A stretch of DNA of 64,000 nt from Thalassoglobus polymorphus (GTDB lineage: Bacteria; Planctomycetota; Planctomycetia; Planctomycetales; Planctomycetaceae): NCBI RefSeq assembly GCF_007744255.1, contig NZ_CP036267.1:2607500-2671499 (forward strand). The letters are read 5' to 3'. Position numbers and translations under genes: made by a program. Shown here in pieces: positions 25,403 to 33,796 of this stretch; position 1 is the stretch's first letter; each line of letters opens with the position of its first letter. The notes under the pieces were generated by a model. The model was not told the DNA's origin, made no database searches, and saw nothing but the letters and a program-made list of their open reading frames with translations.

Positions 25403-26350
25403 ATGCCAGCTGTTGCAGGAAACGAACGACGAGTTCTCACACTTTTACGTTTGTTGAACGACGACGCCCGAAATTCGGTGTTCGCGTCGTTGCCTGACGA
25501 AATTCGAACAGAGCTACAAAACAAAATCCGCACGGAAGCAGGACGTTTTCCATCTCAGAAACGGATTGAAGAGTTGATCGATGAATTTCAACGGCTCTTT
25601 CGACTCGCTGAAAAAATCCGTGGCCCCCAACTCAAAATGCATACTCCCGATGAAGACGACTCTGAAGTGGACGAAGAGATCTACTTGCTTACAGGCAAGT
25701 CGAATCGAGACCTTGAAAAGATGAATCTGTTCCAACTGGCTGCAGTTCTTGATGAGGAGAGTCCTCGGACGGTTGCCCTTCTATTACAGAATTTATCATC
25801 ACCGCGTGTTGCAGATTTGTTGAAGCAGATTTCTCCTCAGCAGCGACAAGCGGTCGTCCTCGAGTTAGCTCGCAATCCACAAGCTCCGGAAGTCGTCTTT
25901 GAGAAGATCGCTGCCACGACGATCCAAAGAGCGACAAGTTATCCAACACAGAAAAAAGAACTCGTCGATCCAATCCTCCGGATGGCAGATGTCTTTCGTG
26001 AAATTGATAAAAACGATCGACGAGAGTTGATCGACTCGCTCCGTGAAGAGAATGAAGAAGTTGCGATGGAACTACAAAAAGCGATGTACCGATTTGAAGA
26101 CTTACTCGATTTGGAAGATCGGCAGGTTCAAGAAGTCCTTGCCCAGATCGATTCGAATACTCTTCAAGAGGCATTGTTCGAGGCGGAATCAGAACTCGTC
26201 GAAAAGATCATGAGCAATCTATCAAGACGTGCGGCCAGTACGCTTCGGGAAGAGCTCGCTTATCAACGTCCGCTTTCTCCAACACAGCAGAAAGCGGCAC
26301 GCGACAAGATCGCGCAGGCCATCGGGACAGCTGATGAGGAATTGGCATGA
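25403..26350 (+). CDS. fliG: Flagellar motor switch protein FliG
   Basis: 315 residues. The rotor protein that meets the stator and couples to FliF. The C-terminal domain is clear: DLEDRQVQEVLAQIDSNTLQ and EALFEAESELVEKIMSNLSR followed by RAASTLREEL, matching the torque-helix region. The middle motif is ESPRTVALLL instead of the common EHPQTIA. The first about 110 residues diverge from typical FliG and include an acidic insert (DEDDSEVDEE). Its stop overlaps the fliH start (ATGA), so they are translationally coupled. Confidence 0.92.
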   Translation: MPAVAGNERRVLTLLRLLNDDARNSVFASLPDEIRTELQNKIRTEAGRFPSQKRIEELIDEFQRLFRLAEKIRGPQLKMHTPDEDDSEVDEEIYLLTGKSNRDLEKMNLFQLAAVLDEESPRTVALLLQNLSSPRVADLLKQISPQQRQAVVLELARNPQAPEVVFEKIAATTIQRATSYPTQKKELVDPILRMADVFREIDKNDRRELIDSLREENEEVAMELQKAMYRFEDLLDLEDRQVQEVLAQIDSNTLQEALFEAESELVEKIMSNLSRRAASTLREELAYQRPLSPTQQKAARDKIAQAIGTADEELA

Positions 26351-27075
26351 CCCTACCACAACGGCATCAAGAACGAATTCGTTGGACTCAAAGGCCGACA
26401 GAAATTCGCATCAGGCAAAATGCCAGGAAGACTCTGCGGCGAGCTTCGGTCAAGCCCTATGCTCCTGAATCTCCTGCAAGTCCAGAAGTGGCCCTGAGAG
26501 CTGAAGTCGAAAGTCCTGCGAAACCAACAGTGCTCCAGCAAGATGAACGTGAGCAATTGGAATTGAAGCAGTGTCGGCAACTGTTGGAAGCGTTCGTTGA
26601 GCAAGTCTATGCGTATTCACAAACACGCGAGCAAACACTTTCGGAGATGCAGCAAGTCGCCATCGAACTCGCTGTCGCGGCGGCATCGCATCTGGTGTTC
26701 GAGGCCATTGAGGCAAACCAATTCGGAATTGAAGAATTGGTTGACTCTGCGGTGAAACAATTCGAGCAGGACGACCCGATCACTGTTCAGCTGAATCCCG
26801 CAGATTACGAACTGCTGATGTCTCGCATGAAAGATTTGGAATTCGATCAACTCGCAACAAACATCACATTTCAGACCAACTCCTCGTTCGAACGAGGATC
26901 TTGCGAGGTTCAGTCCTTCAAAAAACAGACTCTCAGGTCGAACATCTCGCAGCGGTTGGCAAACATTCGAAAACACTGGCTGGAAGAACTTGATGACTCT
27001 CAGATTGAACGTCGAAAAGCTGAAAATGCAGACGCAACGTTGCGACGTTTTCCAGACCGTCGGGAAACTGCATAG
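26347..27075 (+). CDS. fliH: Flagellar assembly protein FliH
   Basis: 242 residues. FliH binds and regulates the FliI ATPase of the flagellar export apparatus. The first 60 residues are basic, followed by helical segments (QCRQLLEAFVEQVYAYSQTR, then EMQQVAIELAVAAASHLVFE) and the FliH/HrpE-like C-terminal half with ITVQLNPADYELLMSRMKDL and FERGSCEVQS. The gene overlaps fliG by 4 bp and fliI by at least about 50 bp. Sequence is divergent, so the call relies partly on operon position. Confidence 0.82.
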   Translation: MTLPQRHQERIRWTQRPTEIRIRQNARKTLRRASVKPYAPESPASPEVALRAEVESPAKPTVLQQDEREQLELKQCRQLLEAFVEQVYAYSQTREQTLSEMQQVAIELAVAAASHLVFEAIEANQFGIEELVDSAVKQFEQDDPITVQLNPADYELLMSRMKDLEFDQLATNITFQTNSSFERGSCEVQSFKKQTLRSNISQRLANIRKHWLEELDDSQIERRKAENADATLRRFPDRRETA

Positions 27076-28357
27076 CGTGCGTGATCTCCTCACAGCCAAT
27101 CTGACGATGGCGTTGGGGGAAATGTGCGAAATCGAAACCGGGTTCGGAGAAAAGGTCCAAGCAGAAGTGATCGCGGCTTATGAAAATCAATCTCAACTCA
27201 TGACATTCCACCGTTCTCACGGGCTCGCTCCCGGGATGGACGTGGTGGCGCTCAATCGAGTTGTCCAGGTCCCGGTAGGATGGAATTTGTTAGGGAGGGT
27301 TCTCAATGGGTTGGGGCAGCCAATCGATGGTCGAGAACCATTGCAAGCGTTCAAACAAAGAATGACTGATTCTCCATCTCCACAGGCCCTTGAGCGTAAA
27401 AGAATCACACAGCCATTAGCGACTGGCCAACGAGTCATCGACGGAATGCTGACAATTGGGCGAGGTCAACGAATGGGATTGTTTGCGGGATCAGGTGTCG
27501 GAAAAAGTACCCTCTTGGGAGAAATCGCGAAATTTGCAGAATCGGATTCGAATGTCGCGGATCTGAATGTGATTGTGCTCGTTGGGGAACGTGGACGAGA
27601 GGTCCGTCCATTTCTTGAAGATTGTCTCGGTCACGAAGGGTTGAAACGGTCGGTCGTTGTGGTGGCGACTTCGGATGAAACGCCGCTGATGAAAATTCAG
27701 GCAGTCCGGACCGGACTCACTATTGCAGAAGAGTTTCGTGATCAGGGAGCTGATGTTTTGTTTTTTCTAGACAGCCTGACACGCTTCGCGACTGCACAAA
27801 AAGAGATCGGGCTCGCTCGCGGAGAAGCTCCCGGGCAACGCGGGTATCCGAGTTCAGTGTTGTCGACTCTCGCTGTCACGCTCGAACGTTTGGGGAACGG
27901 TCAAACAGGTTCAATTACCGGGTTGATCACAGTGCTGGTCGATGGCGATGATCTTGATGAACCGATTTCAGATGCTGCACGTTCGATTCTCGATGGTCAC
28001 CTGGTTCTGGATCGCCTGTTGGCACAGAAAGGGTGCTTCCCCGCAGTCAATGTCCTCAAGAGTCTCAGCCGTCTGTTCCGTGAAGTGACGTCACCACAGC
28101 AACAAGTTGCAGCTCACAGCATTCGGGAATGTTTGGCGACATACGAAGAGGTTGCAGAACTGATTCAGGTCGGACTGTATCAACCTGGTACATCGGCCGC
28201 TGTAGACAATGCCATTCACAGGCTCCCCGCAATTCATAAGTTTCTGCATCAGCGAATCGGAGAAACCAGTCAGCTGAACCAGACTGCCCACGACATGGCT
28301 CACCTCGTCAACCTGTCCAGCGACAGCGGATCAACGTTAAAGAGTGCTGTGAATTGA
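26990..28357 (+). CDS. fliI: Flagellum-specific ATPase FliI
   Basis: 455 residues, hexameric F1-like ATPase of the export apparatus. Walker A is GSGVGKST, preceded by GQRMGLFA; GERGREVRPFLED and ADVLFFLDSLTRFATAQKEI (Walker B region) are intact, and SSVLSTLAVTLERLGNGQTG with SITGLITVLVDGDDLDEPIS completes the family signature. The start is uncertain: ATGs at 26990, 26993 and 27026 all overlap fliH, by 86, 83 or 50 bp; the region from MQTQRCDVFQTVGKLH matches the usual N-terminus best. Confidence 0.95.
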   Translation: MMTLRLNVEKLKMQTQRCDVFQTVGKLHSVRDLLTANLTMALGEMCEIETGFGEKVQAEVIAAYENQSQLMTFHRSHGLAPGMDVVALNRVVQVPVGWNLLGRVLNGLGQPIDGREPLQAFKQRMTDSPSPQALERKRITQPLATGQRVIDGMLTIGRGQRMGLFAGSGVGKSTLLGEIAKFAESDSNVADLNVIVLVGERGREVRPFLEDCLGHEGLKRSVVVVATSDETPLMKIQAVRTGLTIAEEFRDQGADVLFFLDSLTRFATAQKEIGLARGEAPGQRGYPSSVLSTLAVTLERLGNGQTGSITGLITVLVDGDDLDEPISDAARSILDGHLVLDRLLAQKGCFPAVNVLKSLSRLFREVTSPQQQVAAHSIRECLATYEEVAELIQVGLYQPGTSAAVDNAIHRLPAIHKFLHQRIGETSQLNQTAHDMAHLVNLSSDSGSTLKSAVN

Positions 28358-28411
28358 ATGTGTCGTTCAAATTGACAACGCACGCGGCTCAAAGATCCGC
28401 TTTGTTGGTGA

Positions 28412-28969
28412 ATGTTCAAAATGAAGAAATCCTCCACAGCGAACTATGAAAAAATCCTGAAAGTCATCTCGCATCGGGTCCAATCGATGGCCATGGAACT
28501 TGTCGAGTTGGAAGCGAAAAGGCGTCAGTGTCAATTGCAAATATCCCAAATGGATACAGCGATCCAGGAGATTCAAACCAGTCTCTTGAATCCAGATCAA
28601 CTGAGAAGATTCCGTACTAACGATGCAAGCAGTTCAGTCATGGGAGTTGTTCATGTCAATCGAAATGAATGTGATCGACTCTCCGAGCAAATTCAGGGGC
28701 TCAGCCAAAAGCGACTGGATCTTGAAGATGAAATCCAAGCTCTGAGGGCGCAATACAAACAAGAGTATGCCCGTGAACAAGCTCTACAAAAACTCCTCGA
28801 CCGTCGACGCAGCGAATCTCGACTTGAGCGAATGAAGCGTGATCAACTTCAACTTGAAGAGAGCTCAGCCCAGAAAAACATTCGTTCGGCAGATGTCGAA
28901 TTCGTCGATGCAAATTTGAAAAGTGATTGTCACTCAAGTGGCGAACAGTCAACTCAATACAAACGTTGA
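28412..28969 (+). CDS. fliJ: Flagellar export chaperone/ATPase stalk protein FliJ
   Basis: 185 residues, almost all coiled coil (YEKILKVISHRVQSMAMELV, LEAKRRQCQLQISQMDTAIQ, LSQKRLDLEDEIQALRAQYK), as in FliJ, the stalk of the FliI ring. It starts 54 bp after fliI, the usual place. Sequence in this family is poorly conserved, so the identification rests on size, coiled coil and position. ATG 28421 is a possible alternative start. Confidence 0.8.
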   Translation: MFKMKKSSTANYEKILKVISHRVQSMAMELVELEAKRRQCQLQISQMDTAIQEIQTSLLNPDQLRRFRTNDASSSVMGVVHVNRNECDRLSEQIQGLSQKRLDLEDEIQALRAQYKQEYAREQALQKLLDRRRSESRLERMKRDQLQLEESSAQKNIRSADVEFVDANLKSDCHSSGEQSTQYKR

Positions 28970-29041
28970 GTTGCTTACAAAGATTTATCCAGATCCAGTT
29001 CTGGAGATTTTGGATTCGTACTCGAACACTCATTCTCATCC

Positions 29042-29842
29042 TTGGAACGAAAGCACAAAGCTGTGAAATCTGTTGTCATTCTCACTCTTACGATTGCGGT
29101 CTTTGCAGGCAGCGTTTTCGGTTCACTGTGGTTGAAAACGAACTACCTGGCTGAGGCAAGCGACATCGAAGCGGATAGCCCTCCAGGAAGTGAAGGGAAC
29201 GGAACTCAAGTGACAGGACGTGCTCCACAGGGAAGTGCGTCCAGGGATTCCGCAAAGGGGAACTTGTCGATTCGCCCTCAAGAACTTTCCGTGGAAGAGA
29301 TGGTTCGGTTGGGGATGGACCTTAAACGTCGTGAGAAACGACTTAAGGATGATGCCGAAAAGCTCCGGCAGCAAGAAATTCATCAACAAATTGCCTTGGC
29401 TGACATCCAGCAAGAGCAAGGAGCGATTGAGGCACAACAAACGCAAGTGAAGAGTGAACTTGCCAAAGCGGAAATTTTGGTTGACCGCTTAATTCAAGCA
29501 AGGCAAGCGGTGATTGATGAGCGAACAGCCGCCGAGGAAAAACTCAAGAAGATGGAAGAAGTCCAAATCGAAGTCGATGAGCAACATACGACAAATACGA
29601 AAAAACTTGCTCAGTGGATTCAAAGTATGGACGAAGTCAAAGCGGCGGAGGTGCTGCGTGAAATGGCGAACGATGGAAAGATGCCCATTGCTGTGGAGAT
29701 TCTCTCTCATCTAGAAGAACGGGAAGCGGCAAAAATCTTATCGAGTCTTGATGATGCCAAACTTGTTCAGGATTTGGTCAGCGAGTTTCGTAATCTGAAG
29801 TCACCTAAAGAGTCGAAACGAGCAAGACGGACGCTGCGTTAA
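29042..29842 (+). CDS. MotE-like flagellar membrane protein
   Basis: 266 residues if started at TTG 29042; a GTG at 29063 (VKSVVILTLTIA) is an alternative and no start has a strong binding site. One membrane segment near 10-30, a Gly/Ser-rich linker, a coiled coil near 88-185 (LKRREKRLKDDAEKLRQQEI), and a C-terminal helical repeat with the MgtE-N/FliG-like pattern: WIQSMDEVKAAEVLREMAND and ILSHLEEREAAKILSSLDDA. This layout and location match the MotE-like family, a periplasmic chaperone for MotC in rhizobia. Function here is inferred. Confidence 0.75.
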   Translation: MERKHKAVKSVVILTLTIAVFAGSVFGSLWLKTNYLAEASDIEADSPPGSEGNGTQVTGRAPQGSASRDSAKGNLSIRPQELSVEEMVRLGMDLKRREKRLKDDAEKLRQQEIHQQIALADIQQEQGAIEAQQTQVKSELAKAEILVDRLIQARQAVIDERTAAEEKLKKMEEVQIEVDEQHTTNTKKLAQWIQSMDEVKAAEVLREMANDGKMPIAVEILSHLEEREAAKILSSLDDAKLVQDLVSEFRNLKSPKESKRARRTLR

Positions 29843-29927
29843 ATCAGTGAATTCAGTCGTTCAATCCCCTGCCCTGAAACATGTGCGAAGCGTTCAAAAT
29901 TCTCAATGAGATGAGCGAAGGAATGTC

Positions 29928-30197
29928 ATGGTCTCTTCTGAAGTCGTTTTGATTGGTCGTGATCTACTGCTGACAGCGCTGCTGCTGTCGCTTCCGGCTG
30001 TCGTAGTCAGTTTGTTGGTCGGGGGAGTCATCAGTGTGTTTCAGACTGTCACCAGTATTCAGGAACAAACGCTCACTTTTGCTCCGAGAATTGTTGCTGT
30101 CGCGTTGGTCCTGATGGGAACTCTTCCTTGGAGTTTGAAAGTTGCGATGGCGTTTACTTCCCGAATGATGCTCCGCATGATCGAAGCCACGCAATAA
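29928..30197 (+). CDS. fliQ: Flagellar export gate protein FliQ
   Basis: 89 residues with two membrane helices (LLLTALLLSLPAVVVSLLVG and IVAVALVLMGTLPWSLKV) and the conserved cytoplasmic loop VISVFQTVTSIQEQTLTFAP. Subunit of the FliPQR export gate in the MS ring. AAGGA precedes the ATG. The normal upstream partner fliP is absent from this operon. Confidence 0.95.
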   Translation: MVSSEVVLIGRDLLLTALLLSLPAVVVSLLVGGVISVFQTVTSIQEQTLTFAPRIVAVALVLMGTLPWSLKVAMAFTSRMMLRMIEATQ

Positions 30198-30278
30198 CAG
30201 AACCAGCACAACAGTCGAAACGGAATTGTGAATGCGGTTGACTGGCGGGAGAGCCAGTACGAGGGATGAGGTGACTGA

Positions 30279-31034
30279 ATGATTGAACTTGTTCTCGAAG
30301 CAACATTTCTGTTGTTCGTCCGCGTCTCTGCATTCGTGGCTTTTTTGCCGTTGTTTGGTGGAACCCGAGTTCCGAGGACCGTCAAGGTCGGCTTGGCTGT
30401 GACTCTTACCGTTGTGTGGTTCTCCCAATTCGTTCCAGGAATGACTCTTGCGATGTCTCAATATGGCGAGCGGTCCTGGTTGCTTTTTGCCTGGATGATC
30501 GGACGCGAAGCGACACTTGGAGCCGCGATGGGTTGGCTGATGGGAATGGTGTTCATTCCCATTCGAATTTCTGGAGCTTTCATTGCTCAGGAAATGGGGC
30601 TGACGATCGCGACACTGACATCCGCGTCTGGGGATGGGAGTAGCAACGTCCTCTCGGAAATCCTTGATGCTCTGGCCGTTTTGATCTTCTTTTCATTCGA
30701 TGGGCACCATCTGTTTTTTCGCATTTTCGATGCCAGTTTTCAATTGTTTCCGGTGGGGCATCAGTGGGCTTCCGTGAGTGGAGAGTGGGTCATGAGAACC
30801 ATCGCGGACACGACTGGGGTCGGTGTGAATCTGGCAGCTCCCGTGGTCATGCTGATGTTCGGGACGACAGTCAGTTTGCTTTTTATTATGCGGCAAACAC
30901 CGCAGTTTAACCTGTTCAATTTTGGAATGCCTGTGCGGCTGTTGGCTGGGCTGCTTGCATTGTTCCTTTTTATTCCGGACCTCATTTTGCGCATGCCTGT
31001 TCTCGTTGAACGTTGGCTGATGCAGCTATCCTGA
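30279..31034 (+). CDS. fliR: Flagellar export gate protein FliR
   Basis: 251 residues, about six membrane helices. Typical FliR blocks include FVRVSAFVAFLPLFGGTRVP, VGLAVTLTVVWF, AAMGWLMGMVFIPIRISGAF and IAQEMGL. Completes the export gate with FliP and FliQ. GAGGTGA lies before the ATG. The spacing after fliQ is 81 bp and flhB follows. Confidence 0.94.
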   Translation: MIELVLEATFLLFVRVSAFVAFLPLFGGTRVPRTVKVGLAVTLTVVWFSQFVPGMTLAMSQYGERSWLLFAWMIGREATLGAAMGWLMGMVFIPIRISGAFIAQEMGLTIATLTSASGDGSSNVLSEILDALAVLIFFSFDGHHLFFRIFDASFQLFPVGHQWASVSGEWVMRTIADTTGVGVNLAAPVVMLMFGTTVSLLFIMRQTPQFNLFNFGMPVRLLAGLLALFLFIPDLILRMPVLVERWLMQLS

Positions 31035-31062
31035 ATCCAGATGATGATCCCCGAGCTTGACG

Positions 31063-32184
31063 ATGTCTGAAACACAAGATCAAAACAAGACTGAAGAAGC
31101 GACTCCTCGCAAACGCGAACATGCGCGTGAGGAAGGTCAGGTCGTCTTTAGCCCTGATCTTTCAGCTGGTGTGATGTTGTGTACTGTCAGCCTGTTTGTG
31201 TTTTTGTTTTGGGAAGCCGCTCTGGATCTTTTTTCATTTCCGTTGACCGAAGCCTTCAGTGGGCTGCGGCTTCGTGAATGGGAGACGGTTGAAACAATTC
31301 TTGCTGGGAAGTGGTTGCTCTCCCGAATTCTGATTTGCTCTGGAGTCGTGTTCACATTGACAACCGGCACGGCACTGCTGGCATCGCAACTCCAGTCGGG
31401 GCCAACGATGACCTTTCAGCCTTTGGCTCCGAAGTGGGACAAAATCTCTCCAGCATCGGGGTGGAGTCGCTTACTGTCGCTGGACAGTCTGTTTCGCGGG
31501 GGACTATCAATCTTGAAACTTCTGAGCTCGATAGGAATAAGTCTTCTGTTGTTTTCGATTGCGATTCATGAGTTCCGTGCACAGACGGCAGGACTGACCT
31601 CGATGAACGGTGGAACTGGTCCAGGTGTGATTGGCGCAGGCCCAGCCGGACCAGTTCTTGTAGAGCAAGTTCTGATACACCGTCTCTTGCTTTCACTTTC
31701 AGGCATCACACTTCTCTGGGGCATCGTCGATTTTGCGATGCGGCGGTTTCGACATGAGCAGAAATTGAAGATGTCCAAACAGGAAGTCAAAGACGAGCAA
31801 AAAGAAGATCAGGTTGATCCTCAGATTCGCAACAAAATGAGACGCGCTCAGCAGGAAGCCGCCAAGCGTCGAACGTTGCAGGAAGTTCCTCAGGCGACAA
31901 TGGTCATCACCAACCCAACACATTACGCGGTCGCCTTGAAATACCAGGCCGGAACGATGGGGGCCCCTGTGATTGTGGCCAAAGGAACCGATGCCTTCGC
32001 CAGGAGGATTGCGGAGATCGCCAGAGAAAACGGCGTTCCCGTTTTTGAGCGAAAACCTCTTACGCGAGCATTGTTTGCACTGGCTGATGTCGGCGATGAA
32101 ATCCCCATGGAATACTACCGGGCGATTGCAGAACTCCTGGCACACGTTTACCGCATTAAAGGGAAGATGAGTGCTGCATCGTAG
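31063..32184 (+). CDS. flhB: Flagellar export switch protein FlhB
   Basis: 373 residues from ATG 31063; the frame extends to a TTG at 31057 that is unlikely. The N-terminus (QNKTEEATPRKREHAREEGQ) is the standard FlhB opening; four membrane segments follow. The autocleavage motif NPTH begins at residue 284, then YAVALKYQAGTMGAPVIVAK. FlhB switches export from hook to filament substrates after FliK signals. Its TAG stop (32182-32184) is the first three bases of a repeat end (TAGAGCATC). Confidence 0.95.
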   Translation: MSETQDQNKTEEATPRKREHAREEGQVVFSPDLSAGVMLCTVSLFVFLFWEAALDLFSFPLTEAFSGLRLREWETVETILAGKWLLSRILICSGVVFTLTTGTALLASQLQSGPTMTFQPLAPKWDKISPASGWSRLLSLDSLFRGGLSILKLLSSIGISLLLFSIAIHEFRAQTAGLTSMNGGTGPGVIGAGPAGPVLVEQVLIHRLLLSLSGITLLWGIVDFAMRRFRHEQKLKMSKQEVKDEQKEDQVDPQIRNKMRRAQQEAAKRRTLQEVPQATMVITNPTHYAVALKYQAGTMGAPVIVAKGTDAFARRIAEIARENGVPVFERKPLTRALFALADVGDEIPMEYYRAIAELLAHVYRIKGKMSAAS

Positions 32185-32268
32185 AGCATCTTTCGAATTG
32201 GCGTTCGAGTTCGAGAAGTATTCGAGTTCGACATGGGCAACACGACCGAGCAATTTGCTCAAAACATT
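32182..32268 (+). repeat. Diverged copy of hairpin repeat family 1 (copy G)
   Basis: The left end TAGAGCATCTTTCGAATTGG (32182-32201) is nearly identical to that of copy D. The middle is replaced by a shorter TTCGAG-rich tract, and the right end is GAGCAATTTGCTC (32248-32260). The left end overlaps the flhB stop codon. Confidence 0.6.
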
Positions 32269-32304
32269 GAAACAGAAATCATTCAAGACTGATAAAGGTG
32301 CGAA

Positions 32305-33078
32305 ATGGATATCGCGACAATCATTGGCCTGCTGGCAGGCACAGCCCTGGTCCTGGGGTCGATTCTACTGGGCGGTTCGATATTGCCGTTCATCAACATT
32401 CCGTCACTGATGATTACTGTCGGCGGTTCCGTCTCAGCTCTGTTGATCAACTTTTCCTTAGCGAGAGTCTTAAGCGTTCTTTCAGTTCTGAAGAACTGCT
32501 TCTTTGTTAAGCTTCCAGATGCAAACGACGTCATCGAACAGTTCACCGAATATGCAAAGGTTGCCCGTCGAGACGGTTTGCTGGCGCTTGAGAAAAAACT
32601 GGATGAGATTGACGACCAGTTTTTGAAACGGGGACTCGAACTTGTGGTCGGTGGGAGTTCACGCGAAGAACTCGCTTCGATGATCGAGACAGAAATAGTC
32701 TATATCGAACATCGACACGAAAACGGCAAGAAAATTCTCGATTCAATGGCGGCAGCGGCTCCTGCCTTCGGGATGATTGGGACACTTATCGGCCTCGTCC
32801 AGATGTTGAGAACGCTTGACGACCCCAGTCAAATCGGTGTTGGCATGGCGACGGCATTGCTGACAACACTCTACGGCGCAGTGATTGCGAATTTGTTTTG
32901 CATCCCGTTAGCAGGGAAACTCGAAATGCGCAGCCAGCAGGAAATCATGATCCGGGAATTAATGATGTCCGGTCTGGGGTCGCTTGTCGATGGACACGCC
33001 CCACCGGTTGTGACTGAACGCCTGTGTGCGTTCCTCTCGACTTCAAGTCGACCTGAATCGTCAGTCCAGGCAGCCTGA
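32305..33078 (+). CDS. motA: Flagellar motor stator protein MotA
   Basis: 257 residues. Ion-channel subunit of the stator. Four membrane segments are seen; the conserved channel motif is APAFGMIGTLIGLVQMLRTL (about 152-171), then GVGMATALLTTLYGAVIANL. The cytoplasmic loop has IEQFTEYAKVARRDGLLALE, the typical MotA/PomA block with charges that face FliG. AAGGTG precedes the ATG. It is followed 8 bp later by the first motB-like gene. Confidence 0.93.
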   Translation: MDIATIIGLLAGTALVLGSILLGGSILPFINIPSLMITVGGSVSALLINFSLARVLSVLSVLKNCFFVKLPDANDVIEQFTEYAKVARRDGLLALEKKLDEIDDQFLKRGLELVVGGSSREELASMIETEIVYIEHRHENGKKILDSMAAAAPAFGMIGTLIGLVQMLRTLDDPSQIGVGMATALLTTLYGAVIANLFCIPLAGKLEMRSQQEIMIRELMMSGLGSLVDGHAPPVVTERLCAFLSTSSRPESSVQAA

Positions 33079-33086
33079 GGTGCACG

Positions 33087-33725
33087 ATGAGACGATCTAA
33101 AAAATCAGCCACCAAGAACGGCGAAATTCCACGTTGGTTTGTGACTTACAGCGACGTGATCACCCTGCTGATGACGTTCTTTATCTTGTTGCTCACTTTT
33201 TCGAGCAGCGAGCCCGAAGGGTTCGAACTCATGCAGGAATCGCTTTTCGGCTCTGGCGGGAGTGCGAGTAACGTCGGAGTGAAAGTCAAAGATGCGGAGA
33301 AGGAGACTCTTGTCGTTCGATTTAAACCTCCGTCGAGTCGCATGACTTCGCGAGGGAGCGAAATCCCTCCGATGTACACAGATCCTGTTACCGAAGCAGC
33401 ATCGAAAGGGTTATCTGCTCTCGAAGAGAACAATGACCTGGCAAACTTCGAACGGTTCTCGCTCGATGTCTCAATTCATCTTTTCACAACTTTGAACGGG
33501 GAGCCGACCGAAGTTGCATTGCGTCAACTGAGTCTCTTGGCGAACCAAATGAAGCGGCTGCCTCTCGAACTGACAATGAGTGTAGATTCCCCTGAACATT
33601 TGACAAATGTTGCTCAACTTGCAGAGCTGTTGACCTCTCGATTTGACGTCCCGCCAGGTCGGATCGGGATTGCGATTGGTGATGCTCCTAAAGGGCTTCA
33701 ATTGTCATTACGTCTTGAGCAGTAA
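33087..33725 (+). CDS. MotB-family stator protein, short form (first of two)
   Basis: 212 residues. The N-terminal segment IPRWFVTYSDVITLLMTFFI has the essential ion-binding Asp (D23) of MotB, followed by LLLTFSSSEP. The periplasmic part lacks a complete OmpA-like peptidoglycan-binding domain; only a weak remnant (QLAELLTSRFDVPPGRIGIA) resembles its helix and strand. E. coli MotB is 308 residues. It is 8 bp after motA and 71 bp before a second, different MotB-like gene. It may pair with MotA as one half of a mixed stator. Confidence 0.85.
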   Translation: MRRSKKSATKNGEIPRWFVTYSDVITLLMTFFILLLTFSSSEPEGFELMQESLFGSGGSASNVGVKVKDAEKETLVVRFKPPSSRMTSRGSEIPPMYTDPVTEAASKGLSALEENNDLANFERFSLDVSIHLFTTLNGEPTEVALRQLSLLANQMKRLPLELTMSVDSPEHLTNVAQLAELLTSRFDVPPGRIGIAIGDAPKGLQLSLRLEQ

Positions 33726-33796
33726 TTTTGACTGGAAATTTCTGGCGCACTTCTAATTTCTTCAACCAAATTCTTTCTTCAACCAAAACCGGAACG

